This document shows positions 30,313-38,951 of a stretch of DNA of 64,000 bases, piece after piece. The notes under the pieces are model-generated. The model did not search any database, was not told where the DNA came from, and saw only the letters and a list, made by a program, of their open reading frames with translations. The stretch spans positions 21,403 through 85,402 of the forward strand of contig CANRMJ010000002.1 of NCBI GenBank assembly GCA_947631705.1, given 5' to 3'. Source of the DNA: an uncultured Clostridia bacterium. Lineage in GTDB: Bacteria; Bacillota; Clostridia; Oscillospirales; Acutalibacteraceae. How positions within the stretch are numbered: the first letter of the stretch is position 1; the number at the start of each line of letters is the position of its first letter. Made by a program: the position numbers and the translations under genes.

Positions 30313-31338
30313 TTATATCTCCCATTTCATTATTGTTTTGCCGAATGACTTGCGCGCGTCTTTTTCAAACGCCGATTTTATGTCGGCAATTGTGCGCACC
30401 GTGTTTACCGAGCCTATGATATTTCCCAGATAATCCGTAACCTCGGGGCTTTTTTCGTAAAAATGAACAGTATTTCTGAAATCCTCGGCGCCGCTGCGCG
30501 AAGAACCGAAAAGGCGCAAACCTTTTTCAAGTATCATTCGCGTGTTAACAAGAACGGGATACTCGGAAACGCCGAGTATGGAAACGGTGCCCTCGGGCAG
30601 GATAACGCCTATAATCTGCTCAATCGCGATCGGACTGCCGTTTCCGCCCACACATTCAAACGCGTGATCAATCCATATTTCCTTCGGTATATCGTTAACA
30701 AGGAATGTTTTGTCCGCGAATGTGAAATCGGCAAGCTTTTCATATGAGGTTCCGAAAACGTAAATCTCGGTATCGGGAAAAGTTTTTTTAAGCAGCAGCG
30801 ATGTGATATATCCAAGGTTCCCGTCGCCCCACACGCCTATTCTGCGCCGCCGCGCGTGAGCCGTTTTGTTAAAGCGTGAAACGGCGTGCATGGAAACGGA
30901 AACGATTTCCGTAAACGCCGCCACATTCATATCAATTCCTTTAGGAAGAGGCACAAGTCTTTTTGGCGAAATGCTTATATATTCCTGCAAAAACCCGTCT
31001 GCCGTTGAGCCGCAGAATTTTGATGAGCGCAGATAATTTTCGGCAATATAATCGTCTGACTCAGAGGGAATGTTGGGCACCATAACAATTTTGCTGCCGC
31101 AGGCAAAAGTGCCCGTCGGGTCGAAAACAACTTCGCCCGCGCCCTCGTGAATAAGCGCCATGGGCAGCTTTTCGGCAAGCACCTTAGCGTCTCTTGTGCC
31201 AAGATAATAGCGCATATCGGCGTTGCAAATCGAAAGATGCGTTGGGCGCACAAGAACGTTTTTTCCGAAAAGCTCTATATCCTCAAAAGCTGTTTCAAAT
31301 CGCCTCGGCGCCGCAAGGCGGAAAACGGTGTTTATCAT
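30313..31338 (-). CDS. tarJ: Medium-chain alcohol dehydrogenase, TarJ-like ribitol-5-phosphate dehydrogenase
   Basis: HLSICNADMRYYLG, IHEGAGEVV, IGVWGDGNLGYITSLLLKK; adjacent to tarI. Confidence 0.82.
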   Translation of the reverse strand: MINTVFRLAAPRRFETAFEDIELFGKNVLVRPTHLSICNADMRYYLGTRDAKVLAEKLPMALIHEGAGEVVFDPTGTFACGSKIVMVPNIPSESDDYIAENYLRSSKFCGSTADGFLQEYISISPKRLVPLPKGIDMNVAAFTEIVSVSMHAVSRFNKTAHARRRRIGVWGDGNLGYITSLLLKKTFPDTEIYVFGTSYEKLADFTFADKTFLVNDIPKEIWIDHAFECVGGNGSPIAIEQIIGVILPEGTVSILGVSEYPVLVNTRMILEKGLRLFGSSRSGAEDFRNTVHFYEKSPEVTDYLGNIIGSVNTVRTIADIKSAFEKDARKSFGKTIMKWEI

Positions 31339-32042
31339 TCTTCGTCCTCCAGCAGCGATTTCGCAATGCGCAGATCATACGGATAAGTGATTTTTATGTT
31401 GTGCGTTTCGCCGTCAACAAGCGCAACAGGCTCGCCTTTCATAATGAAAATTTTTGCGGCGTCCGTAAGAATGTCTTTTTCCTCGTCTGTAAGAGTTTCA
31501 TAAATTTTTTTAAGCTTCAGAGCCTTGAAGGATTGCGGGGTCTGCCCCTGATACATAAGGCTTCTCTGCGGTATAGAGCTTATCTGCAAGCCGTTTTGCG
31601 ATTCAACTATTGTGTCTGTTGCGGGGATAACCGTGTCGCACGCGCCGTATTTTTCGCACGCTTCGATGTTTTCGGCAATTATTCTGCCCGTAACGAACGG
31701 GCGCACGGAATCGTGAGTAACGATAATCGTGTTTTCATCGAGCTTGCCCTCGGATTCAATATATTTTATGGAATTCATAATCGTTTCGTTTCTCGTTGAG
31801 CCGCCCTCTATAACCGAAATTCTGTCCTCTGCGGGGGCAATGTGCCGCTTTATCAGATTTTTAGTGTGCTCCACCCATTGCTGCGGGCACAAAACGATTA
31901 TTTTTTCAAGCCGCGGGCAGGCAAAGAATTTCTCTATCGTGTATATAATTATGGGCTTTTCCTTAACGGTCAGATATTGCTTTGGCTTTTCGCCGCCCAT
32001 TCGCGAGCCGTTTCCGCCCGCAAGAATTACTCCGTAAACCAT
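31335..32042 (-). CDS. tarI: D-ribitol-5-phosphate cytidylyltransferase (TarI/IspD family)
   Basis: VILAGGNGSRMGGEKPKQYL; THDSVRPFVTGRII; TPQSFKALKL. Start at MVYGVILAGG (AAAGGA RBS). Confidence 0.88.
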   Translation of the reverse strand: MVYGVILAGGNGSRMGGEKPKQYLTVKEKPIIIYTIEKFFACPRLEKIIVLCPQQWVEHTKNLIKRHIAPAEDRISVIEGGSTRNETIMNSIKYIESEGKLDENTIIVTHDSVRPFVTGRIIAENIEACEKYGACDTVIPATDTIVESQNGLQISSIPQRSLMYQGQTPQSFKALKLKKIYETLTDEEKDILTDAAKIFIMKGEPVALVDGETHNIKITYPYDLRIAKSLLEDEE

Positions 32043-32172
32043 AAACGCTTGTCCTTTCATTAATTTATTCAATAAGGCCGCCTCGCAATTCAACGGGGCA
32101 GGAGCGGCATAAACCGCCGCGGAATTTTTTCAGTTTATATTATTGCAAAAAAAACGCCGTTTGTAAATATAT

Positions 32173-33303
32173 CTATTTCAAAGATTTATACATATTATAA
32201 ATATCTTTTTCCGTGAGGGGTATCGGATTTCTTGTCATCAGCATAGACATACTTTGCCTCGCGAGCTCAGAAATCTGCCCGTCGCCCGTGCAGCCTATTT
32301 CGGAAAGGCGAGTTTTCATTCCCATTCTCTTTTTCATCGCCGAAATCTCGTCTGCCATTTCATACGGCCCGTCAAAGCCGCATTTTTTCGCGAGCGCCGT
32401 TATTCTGCCGTCGCCGTCGGCATTGTCGGCGTTGAATTTTATGAAGTAATCAAGAGTAAAGGCGCACGCCTCTCCGTGCGGAATACCATATAGATTTGTG
32501 AGCGGAAAGGAGCAGGCGTGGCTGCCCGTGGTGCGGGGACGGCAGAAGGCTATTCCCGCAACAACGCTCGCCTCCGCCATTTTTTCCCGCGCCGTCAGAT
32601 TATCGGGCTCGTTGTATGCTTTTTCAAGCCATTCAAAAACGAGCGATGCGCTGTAAACGGAACAGGCGCTGCAAATGGGCTGGTTCAGCGTGCTCCAGTA
32701 GCTTTCAACGGCGTGGCAGAGAACATCAAGACCCGTTGACGCCGTTATTTGCGGAGGAACGGAGAGCGTGAGCTCAGGGTCTATCACCGCGATTTTCGGA
32801 TACATAACGGGGTTGTTCATAGGGGCTTTAAGGTTTTTTTCAACATCCGTTAAAACGGAAATATCTGTAACTTCGCTTGCCGTGCCGCTCGTTGTCGGAA
32901 ACGCAATCATAGGGATTGCCTCGTCCGCCGAAAAGGCGGCGTTTGAGCTGTGGTAAGAGCGCACGGAGCCGCTGCCGCGGGCAATAGCGCACGCGGCTTT
33001 GCAGCAGTCCATAGGCGAACCGCCGCCGAGCGCAACCGCGAAATCGGCGTTCGTTTCGCGCAGAAGGCGCGCACAGGCGTCAACATTGTCTGTTGTGGGG
33101 TTGGGGCGAATATCGCTGAAAACGGCTTTTACGGCGCCGCCCGAATTTTTTATAAACTCGTCTGCCGTTCCGTTTTCAACAAAGCTCCTGCCGCACACAA
33201 GAACGCCCTGCTTTCCGCCTGTTTCATCTATATATTTTTTTAATTCCCGCCGCTTTCCCGAACCGAAGATAAGCCTCACGGGCATATTGAATTCCCAAGT
33301 CAT
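32173..33303 (-). CDS. Iron-containing alcohol dehydrogenase
   Basis: ALGGGSPMDCCKAAC, AFPTTSGTASEVT, metal ligands in GLDVLCHAVESYWS and YGIPHGEACAFTL. Confidence 0.92.
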   Translation of the reverse strand: MTWEFNMPVRLIFGSGKRRELKKYIDETGGKQGVLVCGRSFVENGTADEFIKNSGGAVKAVFSDIRPNPTTDNVDACARLLRETNADFAVALGGGSPMDCCKAACAIARGSGSVRSYHSSNAAFSADEAIPMIAFPTTSGTASEVTDISVLTDVEKNLKAPMNNPVMYPKIAVIDPELTLSVPPQITASTGLDVLCHAVESYWSTLNQPICSACSVYSASLVFEWLEKAYNEPDNLTAREKMAEASVVAGIAFCRPRTTGSHACSFPLTNLYGIPHGEACAFTLDYFIKFNADNADGDGRITALAKKCGFDGPYEMADEISAMKKRMGMKTRLSEIGCTGDGQISELARQSMSMLMTRNPIPLTEKDIYNMYKSLK

Positions 33304-33385
33304 AACTATTTCTCCTTTATTTAAATCGGATAGTTAAAACCACGCCGTCGCCGCATATATTTCAGGCGCGGGTCGAAGATAAACC

Positions 33386-34399
33386 TTATCCTTTCGGCAG
33401 TCTTACAGTGATTTCGGTGCCTTTTCCGACTTCGCTTTTTATGTTTACCGTGCCGCCCAGATATTCCGCGGTGTGTTTAACTATCGCAAGACCGAGCCCC
33501 GTTCCGCCCGTTGCCTTAGAGCGTGATTTATCAACTCTGAAAAATCTTTCAAAAACCCTGCCGGTGTATTTCGGCTCTATACCGATTCCCGTGTCTTTAA
33601 CGGTCAAAACGGAGTAATCGCCGTCTTTTTTTACGCTTATGAAAACACGGCCGTTTTCAACATTGTAGCGTATTGCGTTTTCCGCAAGATTGTAAACGAG
33701 CTCCTCAAGCAACGATTCCGTGCCGCGCGTAAACGCCTTTTCAATATCGGTTTCAATTGTGATTCCGTGTTTTCCCGCCTCAACCGTAAGCGCCGAGGCG
33801 CAGGAGTTTGCAACGGAGGCAAGGTCAACGGAGTCTAAAATAGGCGTGAAATCGTATTCTTCAAGCTGAGAAAGCTGAATAATATCGTGCGAAAGATTTA
33901 TCAGCCGCTGCGATTCCTTATAGATTATAGCGCCGATCTTTTTAACGTCTTTTTCATCCGCCGCGCCGCTTTGAAGAATTTCTCCGTAGCCCGAAATCGC
34001 CGTCAGCGGGGTTTTCAGCTCGTGCGAAAGATTTGCCGTAAACTGCTTTGTGAGGCGCTCCAGCCGCTCTTTTTCCTCAAGCTGAAGCCTTATTTTGTCC
34101 GCAAACGGTTTAAGCTCGTCAAACGGGCAGTTTTCGTTTATGTCTTTAAGATTATCGCCCATTTTTTCTATGGGCGTTATTATTGATTTTTCCGCCTTGA
34201 AAGCGCATATGAAAGCGATCCCGACTGCCGCCGCGGCGGCGGGCAGCAGCACAAACGCCGCGCGCGCAATTATGCTTCCCGCCGAATAATCGGCATTGCC
34301 GTTAAACAAATAAAAAAACACCGCCGCCGCAGCGGAAAAGGTTATTAAAACCGAAGAGAGAGCCGCCGCGGCAGTTGCGTTTATGATTTTATTGGTCAT
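33386..34399 (-). CDS. Sensor histidine kinase, PhoR-like
   Basis: H-box FTANLSHELKTPLTAISGYGEIL; N box, DTGIGIEPKYTGRVFERFFRVDKSRSKATGGTGLGLAIVKH. Track start 34420; 34399 has a better RBS. Confidence 0.93.
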   Translation of the reverse strand: MTNKIINATAAAALSSVLITFSAAAAVFFYLFNGNADYSAGSIIARAAFVLLPAAAAAVGIAFICAFKAEKSIITPIEKMGDNLKDINENCPFDELKPFADKIRLQLEEKERLERLTKQFTANLSHELKTPLTAISGYGEILQSGAADEKDVKKIGAIIYKESQRLINLSHDIIQLSQLEEYDFTPILDSVDLASVANSCASALTVEAGKHGITIETDIEKAFTRGTESLLEELVYNLAENAIRYNVENGRVFISVKKDGDYSVLTVKDTGIGIEPKYTGRVFERFFRVDKSRSKATGGTGLGLAIVKHTAEYLGGTVNIKSEVGKGTEITVRLPKG

Positions 34400-34422
34400 T
34401 GTATCACTGTCCTTCAACATAT

Positions 34423-35094
34423 CTAATTACCAAGCTTGTAGCCGACGTTTCTTATTGTTTCAATAAGAGAGCCGTTTTCGCCCAGCTTTTTGCGCAGGGT
34501 GAGAATGTGGCTGTCCACCGTGCGGGATTCGCTGTCGCTGTTATAGCCCCAAACGGAGTTTAAAAGCTGTTCTCTTGTAACCGCAATGCCGCGGTTCAGA
34601 ATAAGATATTTTAAAATTTCATACTCCTTATATGTGAGCTCTATCTCTTCGCCCGATGAATAAACCTTGTGCCTTTTATCGTCTATTTTCACGGACAAAT
34701 ATTCGTAAATATCTCTGTTGTCGCGGCGTGTTCTGCGCAAAACGGCTTTAATGCGCGAAAGAAAAATCATAACCGAAAACGGTTTTGCTATGTAATCGTC
34801 CGCGCCGCATTCAAGCCCTTTAACGTAATCCATTTCGGAATCCTTCGCCGTAACAAGCACTATCGGCATATCGTCAAAGGCGCGGTCGGCGCGCAGCCTT
34901 TTTGTTACAGACAAACCGTCTTCAACAGGCAGCATAATATCAAGCACCGCCAAATCGGGCTTTCTTTTTTCAACGGCGGCGTAAAACGCTTTGGGCTCGG
35001 AAAAGCCGCAGACCTCATAGCCGCTGCCCGTGAGAGCATACGTTTCAAGCTCTCTCACGCTTTCATCGTCTTCAAGAATATAAATAAGCGCCAT
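34423..35094 (-). CDS. OmpR/PhoB-family response regulator
   Basis: Receiver (AVLDIMLPVEDGLSVTKRLR) and winged helix (LTYKEYEILKYLILNRGIAVTREQLLNSVWGYN). Confidence 0.94.
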   Translation of the reverse strand: MALIYILEDDESVRELETYALTGSGYEVCGFSEPKAFYAAVEKRKPDLAVLDIMLPVEDGLSVTKRLRADRAFDDMPIVLVTAKDSEMDYVKGLECGADDYIAKPFSVMIFLSRIKAVLRRTRRDNRDIYEYLSVKIDDKRHKVYSSGEEIELTYKEYEILKYLILNRGIAVTREQLLNSVWGYNSDSESRTVDSHILTLRKKLGENGSLIETIRNVGYKLGN

Positions 35095-35149
35095 TTTGAT
35101 TCTCCCGCTTTTTAAACTTCCGTTTTAATAAGTGCTTTATTATATTATT

Positions 35150-36898
35150 TCAGTTAATGGAATATTTTTCAAGGTTTGAATCAAGAATTTCCAAAAATTC
35201 TTTGTCATATTCCTTTATATCCCGCACATAAGAGTGGATTTTGTAGTCGCCGCTGTGCAGCTCTATCATTGTAAGCGCAAGATCGGAGCAGTGGTCGGCT
35301 ATGTGCTCCACGGCGTTTATAATATCTATATAGAGAAAGCCCTGGTCGGCGGAGCATTCTCCGCTGTCAACACGTTTCATATGCCTTTTTTTAAGCTGCT
35401 TTTTGAGTTTGTCTATAACCTCTTCAAGCGGTTCAACCTCGCGCGCCATATTAATATCGCCCAGCTTATACGCCTTGTTGGTAACGGATATTATTTTTGT
35501 GGCGGCGGCAATCATAACGGAAAGCTCGTATTTCGCCCTGTCCGAAAGCTTTATTTTTTTTCTGCTCATTGCGGATGTTGCCTTGATTATGCTTTCGCTG
35601 TAATCGCCGATTTTCTCGTAATTTTCAACGGCGTGGTGAAGAAGAAAAATATTTTTTCCGTCCTCGTCCGAAAGCGCCATAGAGCTTATTTTGATTAGAT
35701 AGGTTTCAAGCGTTTCCTCGTATTTATCTGTTTTTTTCTCGTTTTCGGCAACAAGGCGCGATTTTTCCTCTGAATAATTTTTTATTGATGAAAGCGCGCA
35801 CATTGCCGTTTCCTCAACAAGCTGCGCCATCTCAACCGTTACCTCACGGCATTTTTCAATCGCGTATGAGGGATTGAGAGTGAATCTTTCGTCGATCAAC
35901 GGCTCCGTTTTCTTTTCCGCGTCCTCGCCCCTAACGGATTTAACCGCGATAAATTCAAGCTGCTTTGTAAACGGGAAAAACACGATCGTTGTGAAGATTT
36001 TAAACACGGAATTTATAATGGCGATCTGCACGGGCGAAACCGTTTGCTCCATAAAATCAAAGCCGATAACCGATTCGGCGCCGTAAAAAAGCACGCCTGT
36101 GATTATAACGCCGATAACGTTGAAATAAAGATAAATAAGCGAGGTGCGTTTGGCGTTTTTGCTTGCGCCCACCGCGGATATAAGCACGGGAACGCACGAG
36201 CCGATATTCTGACCGAGAATAAGTGGGAAAACCGACGAAAAATTTATGCTGCCCGTTATTGCGAGCGCCTGAATAATGCCTACTGCCGCGCTTGAGGATT
36301 GCACAACAGCGGCAAGCAGCGTGCCCGCGATTATGCCCACAACGGGATTGCCGAAGGTGACCATAAGAGATGAAAAGTTTTCATTCTGCGCAAAAGACGA
36401 CATGGCATCGCTCATAAGCGTCATTCCCATCATCAAAACGGAAAATCCCATAATGATCCCGCCGATATTTTTTCTTTTTTCGTTTTTGGAAAACATCAGC
36501 ATAAAAACGCTTATAATCGCAAGAACGGGAGCGAACGACGATGGGTTGAGCAGCTTAAAAAACAAACTGCTGCCGTTGATTTCGGTTAAAGATAAAATCC
36601 AGCCCGTAACGGTTGTGCCTATGTTTGCGCCCATAATAACGCCCACGGCGCGCGAAAGCTGCATTATGCCGGAATTAACAAAGCCCACAACCATAACGGT
36701 TACAGCCGATGATGACTGAATAACAGCCGTAACAACCGTGCCGAGAAGAACGCCCTTGTATGTTTTATCGGTCATTTTTTCAAGAATCTGCTCCAGCTTT
36801 CCGCCGGAGAGCTTTTCAAGCTGCTCTCCCATAAAGCGCATTCCGTAAAGAAACAGGGCAAGTCCGCCAAGCATGGAAATTATTGAAAAAATATCCAT
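35150..36898 (-). CDS. Na/Pi cotransporter family protein with PhoU-like C-terminus
   Basis: GGLALFLYGMRFMGEQLEKLSGGKLE; QSSSAVTVMVVGFVNSGIM repeats; C-terminal PhoU-like helices. Start at MDIFSI with GAGGTG RBS. Confidence 0.93.
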   Translation of the reverse strand: MDIFSIISMLGGLALFLYGMRFMGEQLEKLSGGKLEQILEKMTDKTYKGVLLGTVVTAVIQSSSAVTVMVVGFVNSGIMQLSRAVGVIMGANIGTTVTGWILSLTEINGSSLFFKLLNPSSFAPVLAIISVFMLMFSKNEKRKNIGGIIMGFSVLMMGMTLMSDAMSSFAQNENFSSLMVTFGNPVVGIIAGTLLAAVVQSSSAAVGIIQALAITGSINFSSVFPLILGQNIGSCVPVLISAVGASKNAKRTSLIYLYFNVIGVIITGVLFYGAESVIGFDFMEQTVSPVQIAIINSVFKIFTTIVFFPFTKQLEFIAVKSVRGEDAEKKTEPLIDERFTLNPSYAIEKCREVTVEMAQLVEETAMCALSSIKNYSEEKSRLVAENEKKTDKYEETLETYLIKISSMALSDEDGKNIFLLHHAVENYEKIGDYSESIIKATSAMSRKKIKLSDRAKYELSVMIAAATKIISVTNKAYKLGDINMAREVEPLEEVIDKLKKQLKKRHMKRVDSGECSADQGFLYIDIINAVEHIADHCSDLALTMIELHSGDYKIHSYVRDIKEYDKEFLEILDSNLEKYSIN

Positions 36899-36953
36899 TT
36901 CGTCACCTCGATTTGATATGTTTTTCACATTATTATAGTTTATAGCAAGTCCC

Positions 36954-36992
36954 GTTCAAAATAAGATTTTGTTTATGTCAAATCCGTGTCAA
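36954..36992 (-). promoter_or_regulatory. Predicted PhoP box (4 hexamers at 11-bp spacing) over the nptA -35
   Basis: Minus strand TTGACAcggatTTGACAtaaacAAAATCttattTTGAAC; TATAAT follows 16 nt after TTGAAC. Confidence 0.7.
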
Positions 36993-37020
36993 ATAATATA
37001 TATTTTAAAATATGCATTAT

Positions 37021-37049
37021 TTGACAGAACAGTTGACGTGTGATATACT
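37021..37049 (+). promoter_or_regulatory. Predicted promoter for the ABC exporter operon
   Basis: TTGACA 37021-37026, 17 nt, TATACT 37044-37049. Confidence 0.55.
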
Positions 37050-37121
37050 TTTAGGATAAGATTTTTCGATAAGAATTACCGCGCTTTGCCGCAAAAATAT
37101 ATAAAAAAAGGGGTGATTTTT

Positions 37122-38951
37122 ATGCCGCGCCGTATGCTTCACGAGGATGTTAAGGTGCCTGTTGTTAAGAATATGATTTATGCTTTAAAGATAATCTTTA
37201 AGGCGGATAAAACGTATCTTTTATGGAACACGATAGACTTCGCGTCGCAAATAATATTCACGTCGTTTATCAACAGCGTTCTCTTTTTGCGGGTTTTTCT
37301 TGGGATAATTGAGAAAAATATGGGCTTTGAATACTATTTTAAAACCCTTCTTATTTTTCTTGCCGCGGGCATAGGTTACGAAATCATCTCCGTTTTAAGC
37401 GATTATAAATTTCTTGTGGGCGAAAAAAGAGTTTTTAAGGCTCTCAACAATATGATTTTTAAAAAAGCGGCGGAGGTTGATATAAGCTGCTATGAGGATC
37501 CCGTTTTTTACGATAAATACCAGCGCGCAACGGAAATTATAAAAAACGGCTATTTTTCATCGTTCGTGTCGTCTGTTTCAACTGTTTTGGGAAATGTTTT
37601 GGCTTTTTTGTCTGTTGTGGGCATCGTTGTTTCAATAGACCCGGCTTATCTGATATTTCTCGCGCCCGTTTTGTTTGTTTTTGCCGTGGAGCTTTTAAAG
37701 AGCCGCGTGCTTTATAAGAGAGATTACAAAATGGCGCACAACAACAGAATAAAGGCGTATGCGCAGAGAACCGTTTTTCTTCGTGATTTTTCCAAGGATA
37801 TGAGAACGTCCGGCGTTTTTTCGGTTGTTATGAACAGATTCAACAAAGCGATTCAGTCGAATATAGATATTATTAAAAATTACGGGCTAAAGCTGTTTGC
37901 TTTCAGCATGGTCAGCGCAATTTTAGGCGAGCTGATACCGATTGCCGGCACATATGCCTTTGCGGGATATCAGTTTATATATACGGACGCTCTTTCGGTG
38001 GCGGGCTTTTCCGTTGTGCTTTCGTCAATAAATTCGGTGCGCGCCGCAACGTTTAACATTGCCCAGAGCTTTTCCCAATTTTCCTCTGTTGCGCTCTATT
38101 TTCAAAATCTTCACGATTTCTTTGATTATGAATCCGCCGTTGTTTCGGGAGAAAAACAGCCCGATGATTTTGAAAGCCTTGAATTTAAAAACGTTTATTT
38201 CAAATATCCTTCCGCGAAAAATTATTCTCTGCAAAACGTTAATCTTAAAATCACAAAAGGGCAAACGGTTGCCGTTGTGGGCGTAAACGGCGCGGGCAAA
38301 ACAACCTTCGTTAAGCTGCTGCTGCGCTTTTATGACCCTGAACGCGGTGAAATTCTTTATAACGGAGTGAATATCAAGGAATATGATTTAAACGCTCTGC
38401 GCCTGAAATTCGCAACTGTTTTTCAGGATTATAAAACGTTTGCGCTTTCGGTTAACGAAAACGTTATATGCCGAAATTGCAGCGAGGCGGATAAGAAAAC
38501 CGCCGCGAAAGCGCTGGAACAGAGCGGCGTTTACGATAAAATTTTAACTTTGCCGCAGGGCGCGGATACTGTTCTCACACGCGAATTTGATGAGAACGGA
38601 GCCGGTCTTTCGGGCGGAGAATCTCAGAAAACGGCGGTTGCCAGAATGTTTGCGGGCAATTTTGATATCGCCATTCTTGATGAGCCCTCCTCCGCTCTTG
38701 ACCCGATAGCGGAATATAAAATGTATGAGAATCTTATTCTTGCCACGGAGGAAAAAACAGTTATATATATCTCCCACAGGCTCTCAAGCGCCGTTCTTTC
38801 CGATAATATTTTTGTTCTCGGCGAAGGCACGGTAACGGAAAGCGGAAGCCACGACGAGCTTATGAAAAAAGGCGGCAATTATGCCGAAATGTTCGCTTTG
38901 CAGGCTTCAAGTTACAGGAAAAAGGAGGATAAGGCTGATGAAAACGTCTGA
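37122..38951 (+). CDS. ABC transporter ATP-binding/permease (heterodimer subunit 1)
   Basis: TM domain then VGVNGAGKTTFVKLLLRFYDP, LSGGESQ, DEPSSALDP. Start MPRRMLHE at 37122 (AAGGGGTG RBS). Confidence 0.92.
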   Translation: MPRRMLHEDVKVPVVKNMIYALKIIFKADKTYLLWNTIDFASQIIFTSFINSVLFLRVFLGIIEKNMGFEYYFKTLLIFLAAGIGYEIISVLSDYKFLVGEKRVFKALNNMIFKKAAEVDISCYEDPVFYDKYQRATEIIKNGYFSSFVSSVSTVLGNVLAFLSVVGIVVSIDPAYLIFLAPVLFVFAVELLKSRVLYKRDYKMAHNNRIKAYAQRTVFLRDFSKDMRTSGVFSVVMNRFNKAIQSNIDIIKNYGLKLFAFSMVSAILGELIPIAGTYAFAGYQFIYTDALSVAGFSVVLSSINSVRAATFNIAQSFSQFSSVALYFQNLHDFFDYESAVVSGEKQPDDFESLEFKNVYFKYPSAKNYSLQNVNLKITKGQTVAVVGVNGAGKTTFVKLLLRFYDPERGEILYNGVNIKEYDLNALRLKFATVFQDYKTFALSVNENVICRNCSEADKKTAAKALEQSGVYDKILTLPQGADTVLTREFDENGAGLSGGESQKTAVARMFAGNFDIAILDEPSSALDPIAEYKMYENLILATEEKTVIYISHRLSSAVLSDNIFVLGEGTVTESGSHDELMKKGGNYAEMFALQASSYRKKEDKADENV

